Assembly (NCBI GenBank): GCA_964627855.1
Contig: CAZVLE010000098.1
Location: 17,793 to 81,792, forward strand
Origin: CAZVLE01 sp964627855
Lineage (GTDB): Bacteria; Bacillota; Dethiobacteria; DTU022
Reading direction: 5' to 3'
DNA length: 64,000 bases
The position numbers and the translations under genes were made by a program. Shown piece by piece: positions 35,541 through 44,282 of this stretch (position 1 is its first letter; each line of letters starts with the position of its first letter). Under the pieces are notes generated by a model that saw nothing but the letters and a program-made list of their open reading frames with translations, was not told the DNA's origin and ran no database searches.

Positions 35541-36311
35541 CTACTGGATCCTTTTATCGACAATAAAAAAGCCAATGCCTGCAAGTAGGGCAGCCAGCGC
35601 GGCTATAACAATGGGTATCCCTACTTCAGGTGTAAATAAAATGCCGAGTATAATCCCAAGCGATCCGAGGATAACAAGCATTACGGCTATCATTTTCATG
35701 TAATTAAGCGGTTTTTCTTCATAGATATCGCCATAATAGCCGGCTGGCAGCTCCGCCCCGGGAAGAAAACCTTTACAATATCTGCATTTGATTGCGCTTT
35801 TTTTTATTTCTTCTCCGCAGAGCGGGCAGGGTTTGGTCTCACCTAAGGCTGCGAAACCTGTTTCGACTGAAGTTTTAGAGTCAGGTGAACTGGTTGCGGA
35901 AGATATGGCTTCAACCAAGATGCGCTTGCAATAACGACACTTTATGGCACCAGCTTTAATCTCCATCGCACAATAGGGACATTTTTTCAGATCAGCCAAA
36001 GTTTGAGAGGCCATCTCATTTTGGGGCTGCTCTTCAAACGGATATTTTGTCGAAACCAGCTCATCAGTCAAAATTCGTTTGCAAAATCTGCATTTCATTG
36101 CATTTATTTTTATTTGCTCCCCACAATGAGGGCAGGCTTTTGTTTCTCTTTCCGTGGCATAAAAAGTTTTTGAAAGAGGCTCAGGCTCAAATGTAAAAAC
36201 CGTGGAAACAGCTTCTTCAGTTAACATATTCCTACAGTAACGGCACTTGATGGCGTGCCACTTTATCTCTTCACCACAGTGCGGGCATAGTTTCGTTGCT
36301 TTTTCATTCAC
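35541..36311 (-). CDS. Four tandem zinc ribbons plus two membrane helices
   Basis: A 256-residue protein with four near-identical zinc-ribbon units, each C-P-x-C-x-x-x-I-K-x-x-A-x-K-C-R-x-C, starting near residues 9, 60, 111 and 161. These are separated by 20-30 variable residues, then followed by two C-terminal membrane helices (about 202-223 and 227-248). The ribbons would face the cytosol. Such units can bind nucleic acid or proteins; no function is known for this arrangement. GTG start after AAAGGAG. First gene of a two-gene operon with the DUF815 ATPase. Confidence 0.78.
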   Translation of the reverse strand: MNEKATKLCPHCGEEIKWHAIKCRYCRNMLTEEAVSTVFTFEPEPLSKTFYATERETKACPHCGEQIKINAMKCRFCKRILTDELVSTKYPFEEQPQNEMASQTLADLKKCPYCAMEIKAGAIKCRYCKRILVEAISSATSSPDSKTSVETGFAALGETKPCPLCGEEIKKSAIKCRYCKGFLPGAELPAGYYGDIYEEKPLNYMKMIAVMLVILGSLGIILGILFTPEVGIPIVIAALAALLAGIGFFIVDKRIQ

Positions 36312-36420
36312 AAAAGATCACTCCTTTATTTGCTCAGTATCTATAATAACATTGAAACAAGTGATTATCATAGTCATTTTTAATACTTCAATAGTAAAAG
36401 TTAAAATCCTTTATCGTAGC

Positions 36421-36500
36421 TGCTCACTCTGGAATATGGCAATAATGATTGCCCGGGACCTTGGAACAGCAGTGCACTTAAATTATAGCCGGACAGTTAT
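36421..36500 (+). repeat. Dispersed intergenic repeat, copy A
   Basis: About 80 bases beginning TGCTCACTCTGGAATATGG and ending ATTATAGCCGGACAGTTAT. It matches both ends of copy C (51226-51367) with scattered differences but lacks its internal hairpin. It lies in the 387-base gap 36312-36698, which holds no supported gene; the frame 36247-36645 overlaps this repeat and the opposite gene. Confidence 0.65.
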
Positions 36501-36698
36501 CCTTCCCTTCATCAATAAATGCACAAATATAGGAAAAGACCTTTTCGAAAGTGACAACCTATCCTTTTGGAAAGTTATCACTACGGTATTTAACAATCGA
36601 ACAAACCTTTATAAGGCAGGTATAGTAATTGTAGGCGTCGAATAAGAGAATTGTCAAATAACAAATATCCAGGTATTTGTAAAGGGGGAGGTTGGGTA

Positions 36699-36992
36699 AT
36701 GTCTTTTCTAAGCGATTTGGCGGAAAACTTAAGCCGGGATAGCGAGGCAGAAAGAAGAAAAAATGCCTCTAGGAAGTTAGCAACTGGTTTGTTGATCGGA
36801 ACTGCCCTCGGTATCACCGCAGGAATTCTCTTTGCTCCAAAGTCAGGCCGGGAAACACGAAAAGAAATTGCTGATAGGGCAGCAGATACTTTTGAGCAAT
36901 TAAGAGAGAGCATGGCTGAGCATCTGGATGAATTACAAACCCGCTTAGAAGCTGCAGAGCTCACTGCTGAAGAAGTTAAAAAGAACAAATAA
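36699..36992 (+). CDS. YtxH domain-containing protein
   Basis: Small membrane-linked protein (97 aa) of the YtxH/general-stress family. It has a short N-terminal helix, then LATGLLIGTALGITAGILFAP, the Gly-rich hydrophobic segment that defines the family, directly followed by KSGRETRKEIADRA and a long charged coiled-coil helix. ATG at 36699 has GGGGGAGG 7 bases upstream; the longer frame lacks a site. Followed after 15 bases by the next gene, so probably an operon. Confidence 0.85.
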   Translation: MSFLSDLAENLSRDSEAERRKNASRKLATGLLIGTALGITAGILFAPKSGRETRKEIADRAADTFEQLRESMAEHLDELQTRLEAAELTAEEVKKNK

Positions 36993-37007
36993 AAAGGGGG
37001 TGCAAAT

Positions 37008-37484
37008 ATGCTTGAACTAGAAATATCAATCAGAGACCTGGGATTATTTTTTCTTTTTGCAGCAGGGTTGGTTGCCCTGGTTTACCTGATTATCGTGCTT
37101 AAAAGAGTTTCAGATCTTCTGAAAAACACCCAGAAAATTATAGAAGAGCATGAAGGAGCAATCAGTGAGCTGATGGAGCATGCGCCCCGTATAGCACAGA
37201 ACACTGCAGATATATCTGAAAGAATTATGAGCAGTGTTCATAAAACCGAAGAGATTTTACCCCAGATCCTGGGTAACGTGGAAGATATCAGCGGCTCCAT
37301 AAATAATAGCATTCGCAGTATAGATGCATCCATTTCATCAGTAGGAAGCGGCATCGACCATACTGTAGCTGCTGTTCAGGATAGTGCAAGCGATATGAAT
37401 ACCTATCTGAATATCCTCCTGGAGGCTATCGGCTTTTTAGCCGGTCTTTTTGCTCAAAGCAAGAAAAAGAAGAGAAAGAAGTAA
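37008..37484 (+). CDS. DUF948-like membrane protein with coiled coil
   Basis: A 158-residue protein with one N-terminal membrane helix (about 10-30), followed by a long amphipathic helix region (about 35-130; heptads such as LKNTQKIIEEHEGAISELM) and a lysine-rich tail. YtxH and DUF948 proteins are commonly neighbours in Firmicutes, which supports this call. Ribosome site AAAGGGGG precedes ATG. Role in stress or envelope organisation is inferred, not shown. Confidence 0.72.
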   Translation: MLELEISIRDLGLFFLFAAGLVALVYLIIVLKRVSDLLKNTQKIIEEHEGAISELMEHAPRIAQNTADISERIMSSVHKTEEILPQILGNVEDISGSINNSIRSIDASISSVGSGIDHTVAAVQDSASDMNTYLNILLEAIGFLAGLFAQSKKKKRKK

Positions 37485-37659
37485 GCCTCTGTCAAAGACT
37501 ATGCCTTTTGTTAATGGACTTACAAGCTGGTTTACTTTAAGCACGCGGCTGTCTTTCAATAACTGATTAATCTATTCGTTTTTCTATTGATTGATCTTCG
37601 GCTGCTCTATTAGCCGGACTTCTTGAGCTTCATAAAGAATATTTTCCGGGAGAGAATAA

Positions 37660-38811
37660 ATGTCGAACCTTGAAATAGTCGCTACGGCCACATTTGGCCT
37701 TGAGGCCATTGTTGCGGATGAGCTGAAAAATCTCGGTTACCATAATGTCAGAGTTGAGAATGGCAAGGTTTCCTTCATTGCCGATGAATTGGCTATTTGC
37801 CGCTGTAATCTCTGGCTGCGCTGCGCAGACCGTATTCGCGTTAAAGTTGGTGAATTCAGGGCTGTGACTTTTGATGAACTATTCGAGAAAACTAAGGCAC
37901 TCCCCTGGCCAGAGCTTCTGCCTCGCAATGCCAATTTTCCCGTTGACGGAAAATCAGTTCAGTCAAGACTTTTTAGTATATCTGACTGTCAGGCCATCAC
38001 AAAAAAAGCGGTCGTGGAGAGTCTGAAAAACAAGTACAAGTGTGACTGGTTTAGCGAGGATGGACCACTTTACAGAATTGAAGTATCTGTTTTAAAAGAT
38101 ATCGCCACGCTAACTATCGACACAAGTGGTTCAGGCCTGCACAAGCGCGGTTATCGCCTGGCCGGCAGTGAAGCGCCACTAAAAGAAACCCTGGCAGCAG
38201 CCATGGTCATCCTGGCGCGTTGGAAACCGGACATAACCCTGGTTGATCCTTTTTGTGGATCCGGGACTATACCAATTGAAGCTGCGCTAATCGGGCAAAA
38301 TATTGCACCTGGCATGAACCGCACCTATGCTGCTGAAAAGTGGCCTACCATCCCCAGAGAACTTTGGCGTGAAGCTCGCAGGGAATCTCACGAACTGGCA
38401 GACTATGAGAAGAAACTCGATCTAAGCGGTACTGATATCAACAATACCATGATTCAGGCTGCCCGCAAGAATGCCGCCGAAGCCGGTGTTGAAGACCTGA
38501 TCCATTTTCAGACCAGACCCATGTCAGAATTAAGCTCACAGAAAAAATTTGGAAAAATTATCTGTAACCCTCCCTACGGAGAAAGACTGGGTGACATTGA
38601 AGAGGTGGATAAACTTTACCGGGACATGGGTAAGATGTTCAGATACCTTGACACCTGGTCATACTATATTCTGACAGCAAGTGAAAATTTTGAACTCCTC
38701 TTCGGCAGCAAGGCAACCAAAAGACGGAAGCTTTACCATGGCAATATAAAGGTTCATCTTTACCAGTATTATGGTCCAGGTCCATCTGCCATGAAAGGAC
38801 TGAAATCTTGA
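37660..38811 (+). CDS. 23S rRNA (guanine-N2) methyltransferase, RlmL N-domain/YpsC type
   Basis: THUMP-domain RNA methyltransferase (383 aa). Residues about 1-155 contain the ferredoxin-like and THUMP parts (GLEAIVADELKNLGY; LHKRGYRLAG), and residues about 165-380 the Rossmann methyltransferase with DPFCGSGTIPIEAA and the N-P-P-Y catalytic motif NPPYGERL. It matches YpsC/RlmL-type enzymes that modify G2445 of 23S rRNA. ATG follows GGGAG at 7 bases. Its TGA overlaps the next start (TTGA), so the dehydrogenase gene is coupled to it. Confidence 0.9.
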   Translation: MSNLEIVATATFGLEAIVADELKNLGYHNVRVENGKVSFIADELAICRCNLWLRCADRIRVKVGEFRAVTFDELFEKTKALPWPELLPRNANFPVDGKSVQSRLFSISDCQAITKKAVVESLKNKYKCDWFSEDGPLYRIEVSVLKDIATLTIDTSGSGLHKRGYRLAGSEAPLKETLAAAMVILARWKPDITLVDPFCGSGTIPIEAALIGQNIAPGMNRTYAAEKWPTIPRELWREARRESHELADYEKKLDLSGTDINNTMIQAARKNAAEAGVEDLIHFQTRPMSELSSQKKFGKIICNPPYGERLGDIEEVDKLYRDMGKMFRYLDTWSYYILTASENFELLFGSKATKRRKLYHGNIKVHLYQYYGPGPSAMKGLKS

Positions 38812-39818
38812 AAGCAGCGGTGATTAGCGGACCGGGAGAAATTATGGTTACTGATAAGCCAGTTCCTACCCCCGGGTTTGCAGAAGTGCTGGTAAAAGTC
38901 GGATATTGCGGTATATGTGGCTCAGATATCCATGCCTTTGATAGCGGTTTTTTTCCCCCAGAAGTAGTAATCGGACATGAATTCTCCGGCCTTATCGCCG
39001 CGATTGGACCCGGTTGCGAAGGGTTGGCTATCAGCGACCGGGTAGTTGCTAATAACAATACACCCTGTGGGAGCTGTCATTTTTGCCTGAAAAGTGCTAA
39101 CAACCTCTGCCCGGAAATGCGCAGGCTTGGCATTGCTGATCACGGCGCCCTGGCAGAGTATGTTATTGTTCCTTTAGAGAGTATTTACAAGCTGCCGACA
39201 GCAGTATCGCTTGCTGAAGCTGCCCTTGCCGAGCCCCTGAGCGTTGCCCTGCACGCAGTTAGAAAAAGTAGTCGGCCTCCCGAACAGAAAATTGTCATCA
39301 TTGGGGCCGGGACAATCGGCCTGTTATTACTGGCCCTCTTAAAAGACCTTGGCGTCACGGAGATTTTAGTAGTTGAACCGCTTGCCAATCGGGCTGCAGC
39401 AGCAATCCAGCTGGGAGCCACTGCTGTAATTAACCCCCTGGAAAAAAATCTTTCTAACGAGATTGATTCATTTTATGGAAAACCTGGCCCAGGCCTTGTT
39501 TATGAGTGTGCAGGTCTTCCGGATACAATCAGCGATGCCTGCACTATAGTGGCAACAGGGGGCTCAGTAATTGTTCTTGGTATATGCCATCAGCCTGTAA
39601 ATACTAATTTTTTAAGCCTGGTTACCAGGGAGATAAATATCATCCCTGCTTTTAGCAAAACCAGGGACGATTTTAAAGATGCAGTCAAAATCATTGCCAC
39701 CGGCAGGTTGAATCTGGCTACCCTAATCTCCCGCAAGATATCGATGATGGACCTGAAAGAAGGTTTTACTTCACCGGCAAGCAATTACATTAAAATCCTT
39801 GTCGAACCGGGGAGATAG
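38808..39818 (+). CDS. Zinc-dependent alcohol dehydrogenase (MDR family)
   Basis: Medium-chain dehydrogenase (336 aa). Catalytic zinc ligands: CGICGSD and GHEFSG; structural zinc cysteines: CGSCHFCLKSANNLC; NAD(P) motif GAGTIGLLLLALL near residue 165. The layout resembles sorbitol/threonine/butanediol dehydrogenases, and the substrate cannot be assigned. Start TTG after AAAGGA at 8 bases, overlapping the rRNA methyltransferase stop by four bases. Confidence 0.88.
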   Translation: MKAAVISGPGEIMVTDKPVPTPGFAEVLVKVGYCGICGSDIHAFDSGFFPPEVVIGHEFSGLIAAIGPGCEGLAISDRVVANNNTPCGSCHFCLKSANNLCPEMRRLGIADHGALAEYVIVPLESIYKLPTAVSLAEAALAEPLSVALHAVRKSSRPPEQKIVIIGAGTIGLLLLALLKDLGVTEILVVEPLANRAAAAIQLGATAVINPLEKNLSNEIDSFYGKPGPGLVYECAGLPDTISDACTIVATGGSVIVLGICHQPVNTNFLSLVTREINIIPAFSKTRDDFKDAVKIIATGRLNLATLISRKISMMDLKEGFTSPASNYIKILVEPGR

Positions 39819-39887
39819 CTGTAAGCTCTAAAGCAAGTCAACAAATTCAATTATAAGTGACTTGGAAATTTAAAAGAAAGATCGCCA

Positions 39888-40703
39888 ATGACATCAACAT
39901 GGAATCCTCTGCGAATTAAAAACAGGCAAAACCTTTACCTTTCCGCTCTCTTAAGAGAAGTAAAGCATGACAATGCAGCGGCCGGATATCCGCTTAGTAA
40001 TAAAACACTTATTGTTGTTTGCCACGGTTTCACTGGTTCGAAGGAGGGTGGAGGCCGGGCTCTGGCCATGGGCAATGAACTTGCCACGCTTGGATTCAGC
40101 ACGCTTCTGTTCGATTTTGCCGGTTGTGGCGAGAGTGATGGCAAGTGGGAGGAGCTGACTCTCAGCGGACAAGTAGATGATCTCTCAGCCGTGGTCGGAT
40201 GGTGCCGTGAAAATGGCTTTAACCGGATTATTTTAATGGGACGTAGTTTCGGAGGCACTACCGCACTGCTCTATGCCGGGGAGGACAGCAAGATAGCTGC
40301 TGTATGTACCTGGGCTGCCGTAGCCAGGCCGGCCCTGCTATTCAGGCCCTATCTAAAAAACAACTTAAACGGACCGGGTAATGAAGTGATCATGATAAAA
40401 GGCAGCGAAGGTGAAGTGGCCCTGAAAAGAAGTTTTTTCCTTGATTTAACCCGACACGATCTGCTCGCTTCCACAGGGAAAATTGCCCCGCGCAATTTAC
40501 TGATCATTCATGGTTCTGCTGACGAAACAGTGCCTGCAACTAATGCCCATATAATTTACCAGGCGGCGGGAAACCCGAAAGAGTTGGCGATCATTGAAGG
40601 TGCGGATCACCGTTTTTCTATGCACCTTGAAAGGGTCTGGAGCGTTTTCTTCAGCTGGCTGCAGAGCTTAAAAAACGTCCCATTGGAGCGTGACAATGCC
40701 TGA
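39888..40703 (+). CDS. Alpha/beta hydrolase (serine aminopeptidase/acylglycerol lipase-like)
   Basis: Cytosolic alpha/beta hydrolase (271 aa) with VVCHGFTGSKEGGG (oxyanion region), nucleophile GRSFGG (about 120), acid in HGSADETVPA and His in GADHRFSM. The pattern resembles YqkD/BAAT-like and acylamino hydrolases. Site before ATG is weak. Its end overlaps the start of a small membrane-protein gene by 8 bases, so the two are coupled. Substrate unknown. Confidence 0.85.
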   Translation: MTSTWNPLRIKNRQNLYLSALLREVKHDNAAAGYPLSNKTLIVVCHGFTGSKEGGGRALAMGNELATLGFSTLLFDFAGCGESDGKWEELTLSGQVDDLSAVVGWCRENGFNRIILMGRSFGGTTALLYAGEDSKIAAVCTWAAVARPALLFRPYLKNNLNGPGNEVIMIKGSEGEVALKRSFFLDLTRHDLLASTGKIAPRNLLIIHGSADETVPATNAHIIYQAAGNPKELAIIEGADHRFSMHLERVWSVFFSWLQSLKNVPLERDNA

Positions 40704-40869
40704 TTGGATGCATTCGCTGTTTTATGTAATTATATTTTCTGTTACTCTTACATTTATCTTTCTACTCACCAAGGACTTCCTGGGCCTGATCGCCGGGCTA
40801 ATTGCCGGACATCTTGTGGCCAGTTTCCTGGTATCTCATATACCCGGTTTTTGGGGCAGGAAAAAATAA
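40696..40869 (+). CDS. Small two-helix membrane protein (57 aa)
   Basis: ATG at 40696 follows TTGGAG at a 7-base spacing and encodes 57 residues: two hydrophobic helices (about 7-24 and 29-50, FLGLIAGLIAGHLVASFLV) and a basic end GFWGRKK. It overlaps the last 8 bases of the hydrolase gene, a typical coupling. The good ribosome site, membrane-protein composition and overlap support a real gene. No family recognised. Confidence 0.6.
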   Translation: MPDWMHSLFYVIIFSVTLTFIFLLTKDFLGLIAGLIAGHLVASFLVSHIPGFWGRKK

Positions 40870-41053
40870 TTTTCACCACCCATAAGGTCTAGTAGTATTC
40901 CTTACTTTGCCACTGACCATCAATAAACCGGCAACAATCAGGCTGATTCATACAACCTGCAAAGCGACTATAAGTTCGTCGATGCATAAAAACAGCGCTT
41001 ACACAATTCCTCTTAGTGAGCCCAGGTTCGTATCCGTACCTGCTCTGGAAACA

Positions 41054-42778
41054 TCAACCTGCCCCCTGAAATAGCAATAGTTCAATCTCACTACGGTTGC
41101 GGCAGTTAAAAACATCTTTTTTTTCAAGCCAACCCTTTCGGGCAACAGCAACACCGAGGGCCGTATCACTAAAACCTTCTAATTGATGAGCATCAGGATT
41201 AATCGAGACTTGTATTCCCATCTCCTTAATCTTTTTCAGGTGCCGCCAATCTAGATCAAGGCGGGCAGGGTTGGCATTAAGTTCCAGGACAATCCCCTTT
41301 TCGGCAGCTTTTCTGAAAATAGAATCCAGATCCAGATCTGAACTAGCCCTGCCCAGCAGGAGGCGATTTGTCGGATGCCCAAGCATGGTCACCTTAGGGT
41401 GTTCAAGAGCTTTCAGCACCCGTTCAGTAATTCTGCTTCTTTCCATTTTCAAGGCTGAATGGACCGAAGCGATAACGAAGTCAAGTTTTTCTAAAACCGA
41501 ATCTGGATAATCGAGGCTGCCATCAGCAAGAATATCCGACTCGACTCCACAAAATATGCCAATATCAGGATATTTTAAGCGCAAACCTTCAATCTCTTCC
41601 CTTTGTCTTGCAAGGTCTACTTCGTTTAGGCCCCCGGCATAGAAAGCAGATTGACTATGATCACTAATCCCGACATATTGATAGCCAAGTTGAAGGCAAT
41701 GCATAACAATATCTTCCAGTGAATTTTTCCCGTCGCTATAGAGGCTGTGAACATGAAATACCCCTCTGATATCACCCGGTTTAACCAGGTCTGGAAGAGT
41801 CCCTTTTTCTGCTGCCTCGATCTCACCATTATTTTCACGAAGCTCCGGAGGTATATATGCCAGCCCGAGGGTGTTAAATAATTCATCTTCATCACGGCAG
41901 GTAATCAGTTCCTGCTCCCTGTAGAGGCCGTATTCATTTATTTTAAAACCAATCTTTTTCGCCCGGTGCCGCATAGCGGTATTATGTTCTTTACTGCCGG
42001 TAAAGTGATGCAGGGCATAGGGATATTGGTCTGGACGAACCACACGCATATCAGCATTGATTCCTTTTTCAAGCTTAACAGATACTTTTGTTTCACCCAT
42101 GGCAATTATATCTTTTACAGCATGCAGTTCACTGAAGGTTTTGGCAAGACTTTGCGGCTCAGAAGTTGCCGCAACGATGTCAATATCCTTGACAATCTCC
42201 AGGCAGCGCCTGATACTACCGGCAAGACTGATTTCGACTGGGTTTGCATGCCTCGATAACTCTGACAAAAGGTGGCTGGCAATACTTCGAGCTTCACTGT
42301 AAAAAAAGCGACCTTGATGCCTGCGAAAGAACTCAATTCCTTCAAGAATATTATCCTGACTTTTCGGCCCGAATCCCTTCAGGTTTAACAGGCGGTTTTC
42401 CCTGCAGGCATATTCAAGCTCTGCCAGAGTAGTTATTTCCAGTATTTCATAAAGGGTCCTGACTTTCTTTGGCCCAAGACCCGGCACTTCAATAATCTCA
42501 AGCAGACCAGCGGGGACACTTCTTCTGAGCTCATCGTAATAGGTAAGATTACCGTTTATAACCAGTTCTTTGATTTTCTCATTGAGGGCTGCGCCAATAC
42601 CCTTAACTTCTTTGAGCCTGTCTTCTCGTGCCAGCCTTTCGAGCTCTTCATCCCCAATCAACTCCACTGTTCGCGCAGCACCGTAATAAGCACGACTTTT
42701 ATAGGGGTTTTCTCCTTTCAACTCAAGCAGAACAGCAATTTCCTCCAGGATTTTAGCTACACCTTGCCGCACAACCAC
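41054..42778 (-). CDS. polX: DNA polymerase/3'-5' exonuclease PolX
   Basis: Family X DNA polymerase fused to a PHP nuclease (about 574 aa), acting in base-excision and gap repair. Order: N-terminal helix-hairpin-helix domain (about 1-130, with IEVPGLGPKKVRTLYE), nucleotidyl-transferase SLAGSIRRCLEIVKDIDIV (about 180-200), and the C-terminal PHP domain (about 330-570: GVFHVHSLYSDGKN, GISDHSQSA, HPTNRLLLGR). GTG at 42778 is placed 8 bases after GGGGGTGA; a start at 42796 is the alternative. Ten to 28 bases after the peptidase gene. Confidence 0.92.
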   Translation of the reverse strand: MVVRQGVAKILEEIAVLLELKGENPYKSRAYYGAARTVELIGDEELERLAREDRLKEVKGIGAALNEKIKELVINGNLTYYDELRRSVPAGLLEIIEVPGLGPKKVRTLYEILEITTLAELEYACRENRLLNLKGFGPKSQDNILEGIEFFRRHQGRFFYSEARSIASHLLSELSRHANPVEISLAGSIRRCLEIVKDIDIVAATSEPQSLAKTFSELHAVKDIIAMGETKVSVKLEKGINADMRVVRPDQYPYALHHFTGSKEHNTAMRHRAKKIGFKINEYGLYREQELITCRDEDELFNTLGLAYIPPELRENNGEIEAAEKGTLPDLVKPGDIRGVFHVHSLYSDGKNSLEDIVMHCLQLGYQYVGISDHSQSAFYAGGLNEVDLARQREEIEGLRLKYPDIGIFCGVESDILADGSLDYPDSVLEKLDFVIASVHSALKMERSRITERVLKALEHPKVTMLGHPTNRLLLGRASSDLDLDSIFRKAAEKGIVLELNANPARLDLDWRHLKKIKEMGIQVSINPDAHQLEGFSDTALGVAVARKGWLEKKDVFNCRNRSEIELLLFQGAG

Positions 42779-42805
42779 AATGATTGTCACCCCCAAGCTG
42801 TCTCA

Positions 42806-44140
42806 CTAATGAAACCCGGGCAGGTTAGGGCCACTTCCCCTGCACCAGTTAACCATCATTACCACCAGCGCCCTCACCGCCTCCATAACCTTTTCAATTT
42901 CAATGCACTCATTCACTGTGTGAGCAGAGACAACATCGCCAGGCCCGTACATAACGGTAGGAATACCGCCATAGAGGTTAAAGATACGCATGTCTGAACC
43001 ATAGGTGACCGCTTCATACTGAACCTTTCGGGACAAAGCGCTACGATGGCTAAGGCTTAGGGTTTTTACCAGGTCGCTCTCAATAGCAACCTCAGCCGGT
43101 TCGAAAAGCCCCTCATACCATTCTACCCGGGGTTGGTTTAACGAAAGCCATGGGTCAGCTTCTGCAACCTCCCTGACAGTATTTTCAAAGGCCCGGTGCA
43201 TTTCTGTTACTGACTCGCCCGGGAATATTCCCATTCTTCCGTGAGCTTCAAGATAGTCGGGGACACTGGAAGGCCAATCTCCAGCTTTAACAATCCCTAC
43301 ACTGAATGGCGCAACATTGGAAGGGTCGGCATAATAGCGCAGCGATTCACTGTGGAAATCAGCATGGCGCCGCCTGTCCAATGCCTTCAGTGCTGTGTAG
43401 ATAAGATAAAATTTATCAATTGCATTGACACCCTGGTGGGCCATACAGGCATGAATTGACCGACCCTGCACAATTATTTTAAAAGTATGGCAGCCGGATT
43501 GCATATGGCAGATTCTCAATTGTGTCGGCTCAAGGATCAGGCAGGCATCAGCCTTTAAACCTTCTTCAACAAGGGCAAAAGCACCGCAGCCACCGGTTTC
43601 TTCTCCACAAACACTGGTAAAAATGATATCACCCCGGTTTTCAAAGCCAATTTCCTGCAATACCTTAATAGCTGCAATCCCGGCCGCCAGACCGCCCTTC
43701 ATATCAAGAGCGCCTCGACCATATACTTTTCCATTCCTGAAACTACCGCTCAAAGGGTCTTCCTGCCAGCAGGAGAGGTCCCCGGGAGGAACAACATCCA
43801 CATGACCATTCAGGATAAGAGATCTTCCTCGTTTTTGGTCGACGTCTGAACCGTCATACCTCTCTCCAGTGCCTTTTTTACAGGCGATGAGATTATACCG
43901 TCTTACAAAGGGATAGCCATCATCACTAAATGCCTTGTGCATCTTGAGTTTTTCAGGGTCAACCTTTACCAACCTTGTCTCCAGGTCCAACTCATCAAGC
44001 TGTTTTTTCAAAAAAAGCTGAATCTGTTCTTCCTCACCAGAATAGCTGTTGATATTGATAGCATTTTGAATTAACTGCACCAGGTAATCACGATTTGCTT
44101 CAACTTTTTGCCTGACCAGTTCAAAGAAATCAGATTTCAT
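42806..44140 (-). CDS. M20 family metallopeptidase (ArgE/DapE/ACY1-like)
   Basis: Zinc-dependent amidohydrolase (444 aa). Metal and catalytic residues in order: LNGHVDVVPPGD (His, Asp), YGRGALDMKGG (bridging Asp), VCGEETGG (catalytic Glu), LILEPTQ and the C-terminal SAHTVNECIE His. The dimerisation lid lies between about 215 and 330. It removes an acyl group or cleaves a dipeptide; acetylornithine deacetylase or succinyl-diaminopimelate desuccinylase are named relatives, but the specific substrate is not clear. Good CAGGAG site before ATG. Confidence 0.87.
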   Translation of the reverse strand: MKSDFFELVRQKVEANRDYLVQLIQNAININSYSGEEEQIQLFLKKQLDELDLETRLVKVDPEKLKMHKAFSDDGYPFVRRYNLIACKKGTGERYDGSDVDQKRGRSLILNGHVDVVPPGDLSCWQEDPLSGSFRNGKVYGRGALDMKGGLAAGIAAIKVLQEIGFENRGDIIFTSVCGEETGGCGAFALVEEGLKADACLILEPTQLRICHMQSGCHTFKIIVQGRSIHACMAHQGVNAIDKFYLIYTALKALDRRRHADFHSESLRYYADPSNVAPFSVGIVKAGDWPSSVPDYLEAHGRMGIFPGESVTEMHRAFENTVREVAEADPWLSLNQPRVEWYEGLFEPAEVAIESDLVKTLSLSHRSALSRKVQYEAVTYGSDMRIFNLYGGIPTVMYGPGDVVSAHTVNECIEIEKVMEAVRALVVMMVNWCRGSGPNLPGFH

Positions 44141-44282
44141 AGATATGAACTCCTGATTGTTTGGTTTTCAAGAAGCTTACATAATCACATTTTAAGTTTA
44201 TCATAGATTAGACAAATTTAACCGGTTCATCTGAACAGAAGATCAGATATAATAGAACAAATGGCTGCGAGGAGGGTTTACT

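Noticed and set aside
36247..36645. 132-codon plus-strand frame between the zinc-ribbon gene and the ytxH gene
   Set aside because: It overlaps the opposite gene, has no ribosome site and no family features, and contains the dispersed repeat; judged spurious.
41018..41048. tRNA-like GGTTCGTATCC near 41025
   Set aside because: The T-arm stem does not pair and no acceptor or anticodon arm is found.
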